Shown here: positions 25,750 through 33,686 of the stretch, piece after piece
How positions within the stretch are numbered: the stretch's first letter is position 1
Layout: the number at the start of each line of letters is the position of its first letter
DNA from: Kribbella sindirgiensis
GTDB lineage: Bacteria > Actinomycetota > Actinomycetes > Propionibacteriales > Kribbellaceae
Direction of reading: 5' to 3'
Length of the DNA stretch: 64,000 bases
Assembly: GCF_004331435.1 (NCBI RefSeq)
Contig: NZ_SJKA01000007.1
Location: forward strand, 186,001 to 250,000
Program-made: the position numbers and the translations under genes
Notes under the pieces: generated by a model
Told to the model about the DNA's origin: nothing
What the model saw: the letters and a program-made list of their open reading frames with translations, nothing else
Databases searched by the model: none

Positions 25750-26976
25750 CTATCGACAGCGCAGGGAGTCGAGGTCCGGGGCGTCGCCCATGGCCTGGTT
25801 GCCGGCGTCGTTCGGGTGCAGGCCGTCGCCGCCGTCGTACGCCGCCGCGAGCCGGGACGGATCCGCCGGGTCACGGGTCGCCGCGTCGAAGTCGGCCACG
25901 CCGTCGAACTCGCCGCTCGTCCGGATGAACGTGTTCACCGCCTGCCGGATCGCCTCCTTCTCCGGCGTGTACACGAACGAGCTGCCCATCGGCGTCAGCG
26001 TCCCGCCGACGATGCAGCGGCCGGAGGCGTGCACCCGGGCGATCAGCTGCCGGTACCCGGCGAGCAACTGCTCGGTCGTCGCGCCGGCGTAGATGTCGTT
26101 GATCCCTTCCAGTACCAGCACCGTCCGTACGCCGGGCTTGGTCAGCACGTCCTTGTCCAGCCGGGCCAGCGCGCTCGCGCCCGCACTACCTGCCTTCGCG
26201 ATCCCGCCGAGCACGCGGTTCCCCGAGATGCCTTCGTTCGAGATCGCCAGCCGTCGCGGCTCCGGCAGCTGCGCGTACCGCGCCGCCAGGATGTCCGGCC
26301 AGCGGCGGTTCGTGTCGATCGTCGTCCCGACCGACGAGGTGATCGAGTCGCCGAGCGTCGCGACGGTCTCCACCGGCCGCGGTGCCTCGACGATCGCGGC
26401 GTTCAGGAAGAACCACGCCGAGGACTCCGTCTGGTACGCCGTACTCGACTCGTCGGCCGCGTGGTCGCCGGACGTCGACTTGTAGCTGTGCTGCATCGCC
26501 CGGTTGTGCGCGGTGATCACGCCCGTCGTCCCGACCACGTGCAGGCTGACCGTCAGGCTGGTCAGCGCCGGCACCGTGCCGGGCAGCGGGTCGCTGATCG
26601 CCATCGCGCCCGGCGGGATCGTCACCGTCGTACTGCCGCTGAACGTCAGGCGCCGGCTGGACCCCGGCACCACGCTCGCGCCGCTGTCCTGCCGCCCGAC
26701 GTACACCGTGTCCGAGACCAGCGGCTGGTCCCCGTTCGCGTTGGAGATCCGGATCCGCAGATCCTTCCCGCCCACCGAGGTCCGCAGCACGTTCCGCACC
26801 GTCATGTCACTCAGCGACCCGCCGGCGATATCGTCCGCCGCACCCCAGGTAGTGACCAGACCACCTCCCGTCGTGGCTGCATCATCCGGTGCGGCCGCCA
26901 CCAGACCCGCCGCACTCACCGCCGTCACCAGCAAACTCGCGCCCACCCGGCGCCACGCAGTAAAAGTCATGCCCAT
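25750..26976 (-). CDS. Secreted SGNH/GDSL hydrolase (esterase-like)
   Basis: A 408-residue exported protein; the signal peptide runs to about residue 30. After a ~170-residue beta-rich N-terminal domain the catalytic domain carries the SGNH blocks: GDSIT (Ser211), SGNRV (Gly252/Asn253), GINDI (Asn293) and, near the C-terminus, GDGLHPN with the catalytic Asp and His. Relatives deacetylate or hydrolyse esters on polysaccharides, which would fit the adjacent polysaccharide locus. The ATG at 26976 was chosen over an in-frame TTG one codon earlier; GGGGG lies about 10 nt upstream. A LacI-type palindrome sits 26 bp before the start. Confidence 0.88.
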   Translation of the reverse strand: MGMTFTAWRRVGASLLVTAVSAAGLVAAAPDDAATTGGGLVTTWGAADDIAGGSLSDMTVRNVLRTSVGGKDLRIRISNANGDQPLVSDTVYVGRQDSGASVVPGSSRRLTFSGSTTVTIPPGAMAISDPLPGTVPALTSLTVSLHVVGTTGVITAHNRAMQHSYKSTSGDHAADESSTAYQTESSAWFFLNAAIVEAPRPVETVATLGDSITSSVGTTIDTNRRWPDILAARYAQLPEPRRLAISNEGISGNRVLGGIAKAGSAGASALARLDKDVLTKPGVRTVLVLEGINDIYAGATTEQLLAGYRQLIARVHASGRCIVGGTLTPMGSSFVYTPEKEAIRQAVNTFIRTSGEFDGVADFDAATRDPADPSRLAAAYDGGDGLHPNDAGNQAMGDAPDLDSLRCR

Positions 26977-27001
26977 CAAGTCACCCCCGAATACCTACGC
27001 A

Positions 27002-27015
27002 TGCAATCGTTTGCA
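27002..27015. promoter_or_regulatory. LacI-family-type operator upstream of GDSL hydrolase
   Basis: TGCAATCGTTTGCA has perfect 5-bp arms (TGCAA/TTGCA) around a 4-nt centre containing CG, the usual architecture of LacI/GalR operators. It is 26 bp upstream of the leftward hydrolase start, where repressor binding would block transcription. The partner regulator is not in the window. Confidence 0.5.
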
Positions 27016-27027
27016 GAGAATCTGTCG

Positions 27028-27059
27028 CCGAACGGTCGTCCCGGCGAGCCGAACGGTCG
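27028..27059. repeat. Two CCGAACGGTCG direct repeats, 21 bp apart, upstream of helicase
   Basis: CCGAACGGTCG occurs at 27028-27038 and again at 27049-27059. The 21-bp spacing equals about two helical turns, so both copies face the same side of the DNA. They lie 49-80 bp before the ATG of the rightward helicase gene and could be an activator or repressor site. The protein is unknown. Confidence 0.4.
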
Positions 27060-27107
27060 ATATCCCGGGCAGCCGGTGGATTGGCCGGTCAGGGACAATG
27101 GGTAGTG

Positions 27108-29609
27108 ATGACGCTGACCGAGATGTTGCCGGGGACCACCGAGCCTGACGACCTGTTCGACGCCCTGCAGAGCTGGGTGGGGGAGCAGGGGATCTCGCTG
27201 TACCCGGCGCAGGAGGAGGCGCTGATCGAGGTGATGACGGGGTCGAACGTGATCCTGTCGACGCCGACCGGCTCCGGGAAGAGTCTGGTGGCGACCGGCG
27301 CGCACTTCGCCGCGCTGGCGAACGGGCAGCGGACGTTCTACACCGCGCCGATCAAGGCGCTGGTGTCGGAGAAGTTCTTCGCGTTGTGCGACGTGTTCGG
27401 TGCGGAGAAGGTCGGCATGCTGACCGGCGACGCCTCCGTGAACGCGGGCGCGCCGATCATCTGCTGTACGGCGGAGGTCCTGGCGAACATCGCCCTGCGC
27501 GAAGGGGCGGACGCGGACGTCGGCCAGGTGGTGATGGACGAGTTCCATTTCTACTCCGAGCCGGATCGCGGCTGGGCCTGGCAGGTGCCGCTGCTCGAGC
27601 TGCCGAAGGCGCAGTTCGTGCTGATGTCCGCGACCCTCGGCGACGTTGAGCGGTTCAAGATCGACCTCTCGCGCAGAACCGGGCGGCCGACCGCGATCGT
27701 CGCTTCCGGCGAGCGACCGGTCCCGCTCCTCTACAAGTACGTCACCACGCCGCTGCACGAGACGCTCACCGAACTCCTGGTGACGCACCAGGCCCCGGTG
27801 TACGTCGTCCACTTCACGCAGGCCGCTGCCCTGGAACGCGCCCAGGCGCTGACCAGCATCAACGTCTGCACGAAGGAGGAGAAGGACAAGATCAAGGAGC
27901 TGATCGGGCACTTCCGCTTCAGCTCCGGCTTCGGCAGGACCCTGCAGCGGCTGATCATGCACGGGATCGGCGTCCATCACGCCGGCATGCTGCCGAAGTA
28001 CCGGCGGCTGGTCGAGCAGCTCGCGCAGGCGGGGCTGCTGAAGGTCATCTGCGGTACGGACACGCTCGGCGTCGGGATCAACGTGCCGATCCGTACCGTC
28101 CTGCTGACCGCGCTGAGCAAGTACGACGGCCGCCGGCAGCGCATCCTCAAGGCCCGCGAATTCCACCAGATCGCTGGTCGCGCCGGCCGGGCCGGGTACG
28201 ACACGTCCGGCACGGTCGTCGTCCAGGCGCCGGACCACGTCGTGGAGAACGTCAAGCTGCTCGCGAAGGCCGGTGACGACCCGAAGAAGCAGCGGCGGGT
28301 CCAGCGCAAGAAGCCGCCGGAGGGTTTCGTCACCTGGGGCGAGGACACGTTCGACCGGCTCGTCGCCGCCGAACCGGAGCCGCTGCAGTCGCGGATGCGG
28401 GTCAGCCACGCGATGCTGCTGAACGTGATCGCCCGCGACGGTGACGCGTTCGCGAGCATGCGGCACCTGCTGCAGGACAACCACGAGGACTCCCGGGCGC
28501 AGATCCGGCTGATCCGCCGCGCGATCCAGATCTACCGGACGCTGCTCACCGCCGGTGTCGTCGAGCGCCTGGACGAGCCGGACGAGAACGGCCGATCGCT
28601 ACGGCTGACCGTGGACCTGCAGAAGGACTTCAGTCTGAACCAGCCGCTGTCCACCTTCGCGCTGGCCGCGCTCGATCTGCTCGACCCCGAGGACCCCGTG
28701 TACGCACTCGACGTGGTGTCGGTGGTCGAGGCGACGCTGGAGGATCCGCGCGCGATCCTGCTGGCGCAGCTGCACCACGCCAAGGGCGAGGCGGTGAACT
28801 CGATGAAGGCCGACGGTATCGAGTACGAGGAGCGGATGGAGCTGCTCGAGGACATCAGCTGGCCGAAACCGCTCGAAGAGTTGCTTGAGGCAACTTTGGA
28901 GATGTACCGGCAGACGCACCCGTGGATCGCCGAGGCCGGCCTGTCGCCGAAGTCGGTGGTCCGGGACATGTTCGAGCGGGCGATGACCTTCGGCGAGTTC
29001 ATCCAGTACTACGGTCTCGCGCGCTCCGAGGGCATCGTCCTGCGCTACCTCAGTGATGCGTACAAGGCGCTCCGGCAGACCGTGCCGCCGGACAAGGTGA
29101 ACGACGATCTCACCGATCTGATCGAGTGGCTCGGCGAGGTGGTCCGCCAGACCGACTCCAGCCTGCTCGACGAGTGGGAGGAGCTCACGAACCCGACCGA
29201 CGTCCCGCAGGCGGAGGTGGTCCCAGCGGGTCCGCGCCGGATCACCTTGAACACCAGGGCTTTCCGCGTGCTCGTCCGCAACGCCATGTTCCGCCGCGTC
29301 GAGCTACTCGCCCTGCACCGCTGGGCCGAACTCGGGCAGCTCGACACCGCGGCCGGCTGGGACGCGGGCCGCTGGGCCGAGGCCGGTACGGCGTACTACG
29401 CCGAGCACGACGTGGTGGGCACCGGTCCGGCCGCCCGCGGCCCCGCGCTGTTCCTGGTCGAGGAGCACCCGGGCTACTGGGAGGTCCAGCAGATCATCGA
29501 CGACCCCGAAGGCAACCACGACTGGCGCATCACCGCCAGCGTCGACCTCAACGCCTCCGACGAGGCCGCCGAACTCGTCCTCGAAATGATCTCGTTCAAG
29601 CCGCTCTGA
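27108..29609 (+). CDS. DEAD/DEAH-box RNA helicase, Ski2-like, with DUF3516 C-terminus
   Basis: An 833-residue superfamily-2 helicase. Walker A is STPTGSGKS (residues 51-59), the DExH box is MDEFH, followed by LMSATLGD, GVHHAGMLPKYR, VICGTDTLGVGINVPIRTV and HQIAGRAGRAGYD (motif VI). The ~400-residue C-terminal part corresponds to the actinobacterial DUF3516 region. The protein probably unwinds structured RNA, by analogy with Ski2/Mtr4 helicases; its targets are not known. The ATG at 27108 precedes the conserved MLPGT start; a weak AGGGA lies upstream. The gene is monocistronic, bounded by a hairpin at its stop. Confidence 0.92.
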   Translation: MTLTEMLPGTTEPDDLFDALQSWVGEQGISLYPAQEEALIEVMTGSNVILSTPTGSGKSLVATGAHFAALANGQRTFYTAPIKALVSEKFFALCDVFGAEKVGMLTGDASVNAGAPIICCTAEVLANIALREGADADVGQVVMDEFHFYSEPDRGWAWQVPLLELPKAQFVLMSATLGDVERFKIDLSRRTGRPTAIVASGERPVPLLYKYVTTPLHETLTELLVTHQAPVYVVHFTQAAALERAQALTSINVCTKEEKDKIKELIGHFRFSSGFGRTLQRLIMHGIGVHHAGMLPKYRRLVEQLAQAGLLKVICGTDTLGVGINVPIRTVLLTALSKYDGRRQRILKAREFHQIAGRAGRAGYDTSGTVVVQAPDHVVENVKLLAKAGDDPKKQRRVQRKKPPEGFVTWGEDTFDRLVAAEPEPLQSRMRVSHAMLLNVIARDGDAFASMRHLLQDNHEDSRAQIRLIRRAIQIYRTLLTAGVVERLDEPDENGRSLRLTVDLQKDFSLNQPLSTFALAALDLLDPEDPVYALDVVSVVEATLEDPRAILLAQLHHAKGEAVNSMKADGIEYEERMELLEDISWPKPLEELLEATLEMYRQTHPWIAEAGLSPKSVVRDMFERAMTFGEFIQYYGLARSEGIVLRYLSDAYKALRQTVPPDKVNDDLTDLIEWLGEVVRQTDSSLLDEWEELTNPTDVPQAEVVPAGPRRITLNTRAFRVLVRNAMFRRVELLALHRWAELGQLDTAAGWDAGRWAEAGTAYYAEHDVVGTGPAARGPALFLVEEHPGYWEVQQIIDDPEGNHDWRITASVDLNASDEAAELVLEMISFKPL

Positions 29610-29636
29610 CATTCCGGAAGCAGCCTGTCCGGAATG
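29610..29636. terminator. Hairpin terminator after the helicase gene
   Basis: CATTCCGGA at 29610-29618 pairs perfectly with TCCGGAATG at 29628-29636 across a 9-nt loop. It starts one base after the helicase stop and ends 17 bp before the next gene on the same strand, so it probably separates the two transcripts. Confidence 0.75.
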
Positions 29637-29653
29637 CGGTGTAGACCAGAGGT

Positions 29654-30616
29654 GTGAGTCTTCCTGGTGAGATCGTGCCGGTTCAGCGGGTCGAGGTCGG
29701 CCCCGGGCATCACCTGGCGGTACGGCGGCGCGGCGCGGGCGGCGTACCGCTGCTGCTCCTGCACGGATTCCCTTGCACGAGTCGCATCTGGGCGCACAAC
29801 CTCGTCCCGCTGGCGGAGGCCGGGTTCGATGTCGTCGCGCCGGACCTGCGCGGGTACGGCGACTCCGACTTCGCGCCGGACGGCTACTACGACCTCAACG
29901 CCTTCAACGCCGACCTGACAGCTCTGTTCGGCAAGCTCGGGTGGGAACGTGCCGTCGTCGCAGGTCATGATCTCGGCGCATCGGTCGCCATCGATCTGGC
30001 CAATCGCCACCCGGACCGCGTGGACCGCCTGGTGATCCTGGACGACTCCACACCCGCCCTCGACGACGCGTTCGCGGCCGCCGGCATCCCGGCGGCAGAC
30101 GCCGGATCCGCGGTCTACGACTACGTTCGCCGCCAGGGACGTGAGGCCGATGCGCTGGTCGCGGAGCTGGACACGCCGGCGCAGCGGCGGCGCTACGTCG
30201 CCGAGTTCTACGGACATCGCCTGTGGTGCCCTCCCGACGCTTTCGACGAGGAGGACCTGGCGTTCCTGACCGAGCCGTACGGCGACGCGGACCGGCTCCG
30301 CGCGTCGTTCGCCGACTACGAGATCGTCATGGGCACCCGGCCGCTGTCCGCGCCGGAGCTGCTCGACCGGCCGGTCGAGCAGCCCGCACTCATCCTCGTC
30401 GGGACGGACCAGGTGACGAAGGACGACCAGGTCGAGCAGCGCTGCGCGGTCGGGTTTCCCGGGGCGGTCGGTCCGTTGTGGGTCAAGGGAGCCGGACACT
30501 TCCTGCCCTGGGAGCGGCCCGAGTTGGTCAACCGCGCGATCCGTTCGTTCTGCGGTGACCTTCTGTCAGCTGGTCAGCTCGGCCACTCGACGTCGACCTC
30601 GGTGTCGGCGTCGTAG
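29654..30616 (+). CDS. Alpha/beta hydrolase (haloalkane dehalogenase/epoxide hydrolase-like)
   Basis: A 320-residue alpha/beta hydrolase with a GTG start. LLLLHGFPCTSRIW holds the oxyanion-hole HG, and D106 in the nucleophile elbow GHDLGAS is an aspartate as in haloacetate dehalogenases and epoxide hydrolases. APDLRGYGDSD and GAGHFLPWERPE (catalytic His) complete the triad region. It would hydrolyse an epoxide or haloalkanoate in the cytoplasm; the substrate is unknown. Its 3' end overlaps the convergent fabV gene by 43 bp, so the last ~14 residues are encoded antisense to FabV. Confidence 0.88.
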   Translation: MSLPGEIVPVQRVEVGPGHHLAVRRRGAGGVPLLLLHGFPCTSRIWAHNLVPLAEAGFDVVAPDLRGYGDSDFAPDGYYDLNAFNADLTALFGKLGWERAVVAGHDLGASVAIDLANRHPDRVDRLVILDDSTPALDDAFAAAGIPAADAGSAVYDYVRRQGREADALVAELDTPAQRRRYVAEFYGHRLWCPPDAFDEEDLAFLTEPYGDADRLRASFADYEIVMGTRPLSAPELLDRPVEQPALILVGTDQVTKDDQVEQRCAVGFPGAVGPLWVKGAGHFLPWERPELVNRAIRSFCGDLLSAGQLGHSTSTSVSAS

Positions 30617-31740
30617 TTCACACCCGGTACGTCGAAGCCGTACAGGCGGCGTACCTCGGACAGGAACCATGCGGCGTCGGCCACCTCGGCGATGTTGTCC
30701 TGGGTCGCGGACTCCCACTGGGCGCGCACGGCGGACTGGATGTCGTCGTTGAGTTCCCAGCGGTCGAGCCGGATGCGGCCCTCGTCGTCCAGGTCGAACG
30801 GGGTCTCGCCGGTGAGCTGGTCCCACAGCGCGATCGACTGCTCCACCGGCGTCTGCAGACCGGTGACCTTGTGCAGCAGGCTGACGTACAGGCCGATGCC
30901 CGGGATCGCGGACGACGCCTGGGTGACAGCGGCCCCGTTGACCGACGTCATCGCGGTCACCCCGTCCGCGGCCAGCTTCAGCGCGGTCTGCTCCAGGTCC
31001 GCCTTGGCCGCGCCGATCGAGCCTTGGCGGTAGAGCGGGCCGGTCAGCTCGGAGCCGATGTAGGTGAGGGCGACGGTGTTGAAGCCGGGCTTGAGCAGGT
31101 CGCGGTCCCGGAGGGCGGTGACCCACCGGGTCCAGTCCTCGCCGCCCATCACCTTCACGGTCTGCGCGATCTCGTCGTCGGTCGCGACCTCGATCCCGAC
31201 CTCCTGCAGCACCGGCGCACCGTCGTCGAACGCGAGGCTCTTCGTGGTGTGCTCGGCGCCGATCGCCTTCAGCACCGACTGGTACGTCTCGCCGTTGCGC
31301 GGGTCGGTGCGGCGCGGCGCGGCGACGCTGTAGACCAGGTGGTCGATACCGCCGAGCTGCTCGGCGACCAGGTCGAGCACCTCGTCCTTGGTGGTGTCCG
31401 CGAAGGCGTCGGCGTTCACGAAGCTCCACGAGCGGCCGAGCTCGGCGGCCAGCGCCGCGGTCTCCGCGGTGCGGTACCAGCCGGCAGTCGCCGTACGTCG
31501 TGCCGTCGGAGCCTTCTCGAAGCAGATGCCGATGCCGTCGATCCCGTACCGCGCGAGGCCGGCGATCGTGGTCGCGAGCCCGTAGCCGGAGCTGGACCCG
31601 ATCACCAGCGCCGTACGACGCTCCGCCGTCCGGCTCTCGACCTCGGCCGCCATCTCCCGCACCACCCGCGCACACCCGGCCGGATGGGAGTCGAGAAACA
31701 GGAATCCGCGCCCAACCGGCTTCACCACACGCTCAGTCAT
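30574..31740 (-). CDS. fabV: FabV-type trans-2-enoyl-ACP/CoA reductase
   Basis: A 388-residue short-chain-dehydrogenase-like enzyme of the FabV family, near the usual ~395-400 length. The NADH site is IGSSSGYG (residues 48-55), and the diagnostic Y-X8-K active site is Y237-RQGSIGAA-K246. FVNADAF and SVAAPRR are also conserved. FabV reduces the trans-2-enoyl-ACP or -CoA double bond in fatty acid elongation, and characterised FabV enzymes tolerate triclosan. The start lies 13 nt after the murA stop, which suggests one transcript. Cytoplasmic. In actinomycetes the main reductase is normally FabI/InhA-type, so this is probably an additional isoform. Confidence 0.93.
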   Translation of the reverse strand: MTERVVKPVGRGFLFLDSHPAGCARVVREMAAEVESRTAERRTALVIGSSSGYGLATTIAGLARYGIDGIGICFEKAPTARRTATAGWYRTAETAALAAELGRSWSFVNADAFADTTKDEVLDLVAEQLGGIDHLVYSVAAPRRTDPRNGETYQSVLKAIGAEHTTKSLAFDDGAPVLQEVGIEVATDDEIAQTVKVMGGEDWTRWVTALRDRDLLKPGFNTVALTYIGSELTGPLYRQGSIGAAKADLEQTALKLAADGVTAMTSVNGAAVTQASSAIPGIGLYVSLLHKVTGLQTPVEQSIALWDQLTGETPFDLDDEGRIRLDRWELNDDIQSAVRAQWESATQDNIAEVADAAWFLSEVRRLYGFDVPGVNYDADTEVDVEWPS

Positions 31741-31753
31741 GCGGACGACCTTA

Positions 31754-33040
31754 TTAGCTCCAGTACATTTCTGCGTCGTCAGGTTCCACGACGACGTCGG
31801 CGCCGAGGCGGCGGAGGTTGCCGGCGAAGTCGGTGTAGCCGCGGTGCACGTGGTGGGCGGCCGACACCAGGGTCTCGCCCTCGGCGGCGAGACCGGCCAG
31901 CACCAGGGCGGCGCCCGCGCGGATGTCGGAGGCGACCACCGGAGCGCCGGAGAGCCGCGGTACGCCGCGAACCACCGCGTGATGCCCGTCGGTCTGGATC
32001 TGCGCACCCAGCCGGGTCAGCTCCTGCGCGAACGTGAACCGGCCCTCGAACAGGTTCTCGGTGACCATCGCCGCGCCGTCGCTGATCGCGTTCAGCGCGA
32101 TCACGAACGCCTGCAGGTCGGTGGCGAACCCGGGGTAGGGGAGGGTCACGACGTCCACGGGCTTCGGCCGGTCGTGCATCCGGACCCGGAATCCCGGGTT
32201 CAGCACGGTGATCTCGGCGCCCGCCTTGTGCAGCTTGTCGAGCGGCAGTTCGAGGTGTTCCGCGTGCCCGTTGGTGATCGTCACATCACCCTTGGTGATG
32301 GCGGCCGCGAACGCCCAGCTGCCGGACACGATCCGGTCCGGCACCACGACGTGGTCGACGGGGTGCAGCAGCCCGCTCACCCCGGTGATCTCGATCCGCG
32401 GCGACCCGGCGCCGTCGATCTGCGCGCCCATCTCGACCAGCATCGCCGCGATGTCCTGGATCTCCGGCTCGCGGGCGGCGTTCTCGATGATCGTGGTCCC
32501 GCGCGCGAGCACGGCCGCCATCATGATCGTCTCGGTGGCGCCGACACTCGGGAAGTCCAGCCAGACCTCGGCGCCGTGCAGCCCCTGCGGCGCCTCGGCG
32601 ATCACGAAGCCGTGCTCGATGTGCACCTTGGCGCCCATCGACTCCAGGCCCGCGACGTGCATGTTCAGGCCGCGGGAACCGATGTTGTCGCCGCCCGGCA
32701 GCGCGACCTCCGCCTGACCGCAGCGGGCCAGCAGCGGACCGAGCACCGAGATCGACGCGCGCAGCTTGCGGACCAGGTCGTAGTCGCACTGGTGCCCGAT
32801 CGTGCCCGGTACGGCGATCGTCGCGAGCCGCTGCTCCGCGTCGACGGTCACCTCGCAGCCGAGAGTGTCCAGCAGTTGCGCCATGAACGTGACGTCGAGA
32901 ATGCCCGGCACCTGCCGCAGCGTCGTCGTACCCTCCGCCAGCAGCGCTGCCGCCATCAGCTTGAGCACACTGTTCTTCGCTCCGGCCACCTCGACAGCGC
33001 CGTCGAGCCGTGCCTCACCCGCGATCCGAAACCGTTCCAC
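31754..33040 (-). CDS. murA: UDP-N-acetylglucosamine 1-carboxyvinyltransferase (MurA), Asp variant
   Basis: A 428-residue enolpyruvyl transferase that starts peptidoglycan synthesis by adding enolpyruvate from PEP to UDP-GlcNAc. K22-N23 in AGAKNS align with the substrate-binding pair of E. coli MurA. The loop that normally carries the fosfomycin-target Cys (PGGC) reads PGGD here, with D118 at that place; the same change in mycobacterial and chlamydial MurA makes those enzymes fosfomycin-insensitive. A GTG at 33040 starting VERFRIAG is preferred because it gives the usual N-terminus. An ATG at 33091 is possible but would overlap the start of the divergent gene. fabV follows 13 nt downstream. 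Confidence 0.92.
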   Translation of the reverse strand: MERFRIAGEARLDGAVEVAGAKNSVLKLMAAALLAEGTTTLRQVPGILDVTFMAQLLDTLGCEVTVDAEQRLATIAVPGTIGHQCDYDLVRKLRASISVLGPLLARCGQAEVALPGGDNIGSRGLNMHVAGLESMGAKVHIEHGFVIAEAPQGLHGAEVWLDFPSVGATETIMMAAVLARGTTIIENAAREPEIQDIAAMLVEMGAQIDGAGSPRIEITGVSGLLHPVDHVVVPDRIVSGSWAFAAAITKGDVTITNGHAEHLELPLDKLHKAGAEITVLNPGFRVRMHDRPKPVDVVTLPYPGFATDLQAFVIALNAISDGAAMVTENLFEGRFTFAQELTRLGAQIQTDGHHAVVRGVPRLSGAPVVASDIRAGAALVLAGLAAEGETLVSAAHHVHRGYTDFAGNLRRLGADVVVEPDDAEMYWS

Positions 33041-33089
33041 CGGTCGACTGTAGCGTTCGACCAGATCCGGCTTTGCGTAGAGTCCTCGC

Positions 33090-33671
33090 ATGGCTGTGAA
33101 CTTGACGCGGATCTACACCCGCACCGGAGACGCCGGCGAGACCCGCCTCGGCGACAACTCCGTCACCTCGAAGACGGATCCGCGGCTGGCGGCGTACGGC
33201 GAGGTCGACGAGGCGAACTCCGCGATCGGCGTGGCCATCGCGGCCGGGCACCTGAACAGCGCGATCGTGGTGCTGCTGACGCACATCCAGAACGACCTGT
33301 TCGACGTCGGCGCGGACCTGTGCAACCCGATCACGCCCGACCCGGAGTATCCGCCGCTGCGCATCACCCAGGACTACATCGACCGCCTCGAGGGCTGGTG
33401 CGACGAGTACAACGGCCGTTTGACCAAGCTCCGTTCGTTCATCCTGCCGGGCGGCACCGAGGGCGCCGCGTACCTGAACGTCGCCCGCGCCGTCGTACGC
33501 CGCTCCGAGCGCGCCGGCTGGGCCGCGGTCGAGGCGCACGGCCCGTCCGTCAACCTGCTCGCGATCACGTACCTGAACCGCCTGTCCGACCTGCTCTTCA
33601 TCCTCGGCCGCGTCGCGAACCTGTCCTCCGGCGGCGACGTCCTCTGGGTCCCGGGCGGCGAGCGGGGTTAA
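33090..33671 (+). CDS. pduO: PduO-type ATP:cob(I)alamin adenosyltransferase
   Basis: A 193-residue cytoplasmic enzyme with all PduO signatures: [13 protein letters not shown] near the N-terminus (ATP loop), [29 protein letters not shown] and NRLSDLLF. It makes adenosylcobalamin from cob(I)alamin and ATP. The B12-dependent mutase MeaA is encoded 2.6 kb downstream and would use the product. It is divergent from murA, with about 50 bp between the preferred starts. Length is normal for the family. Confidence 0.94.
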   Translation: MAVNLTRIYTRTGDAGETRLGDNSVTSKTDPRLAAYGEVDEANSAIGVAIAAGHLNSAIVVLLTHIQNDLFDVGADLCNPITPDPEYPPLRITQDYIDRLEGWCDEYNGRLTKLRSFILPGGTEGAAYLNVARAVVRRSERAGWAAVEAHGPSVNLLAITYLNRLSDLLFILGRVANLSSGGDVLWVPGGERG

Positions 33672-33686
33672 CCGATCTCCCAGCTA

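Noticed and set aside
33041-33091. N-terminal extension of MurA to the ATG at 33091
   Set aside because: It would overlap the divergent pduO start and add residues not seen in MurA; the GTG at 33040 gives the usual N-terminus with K22/N23 in register.
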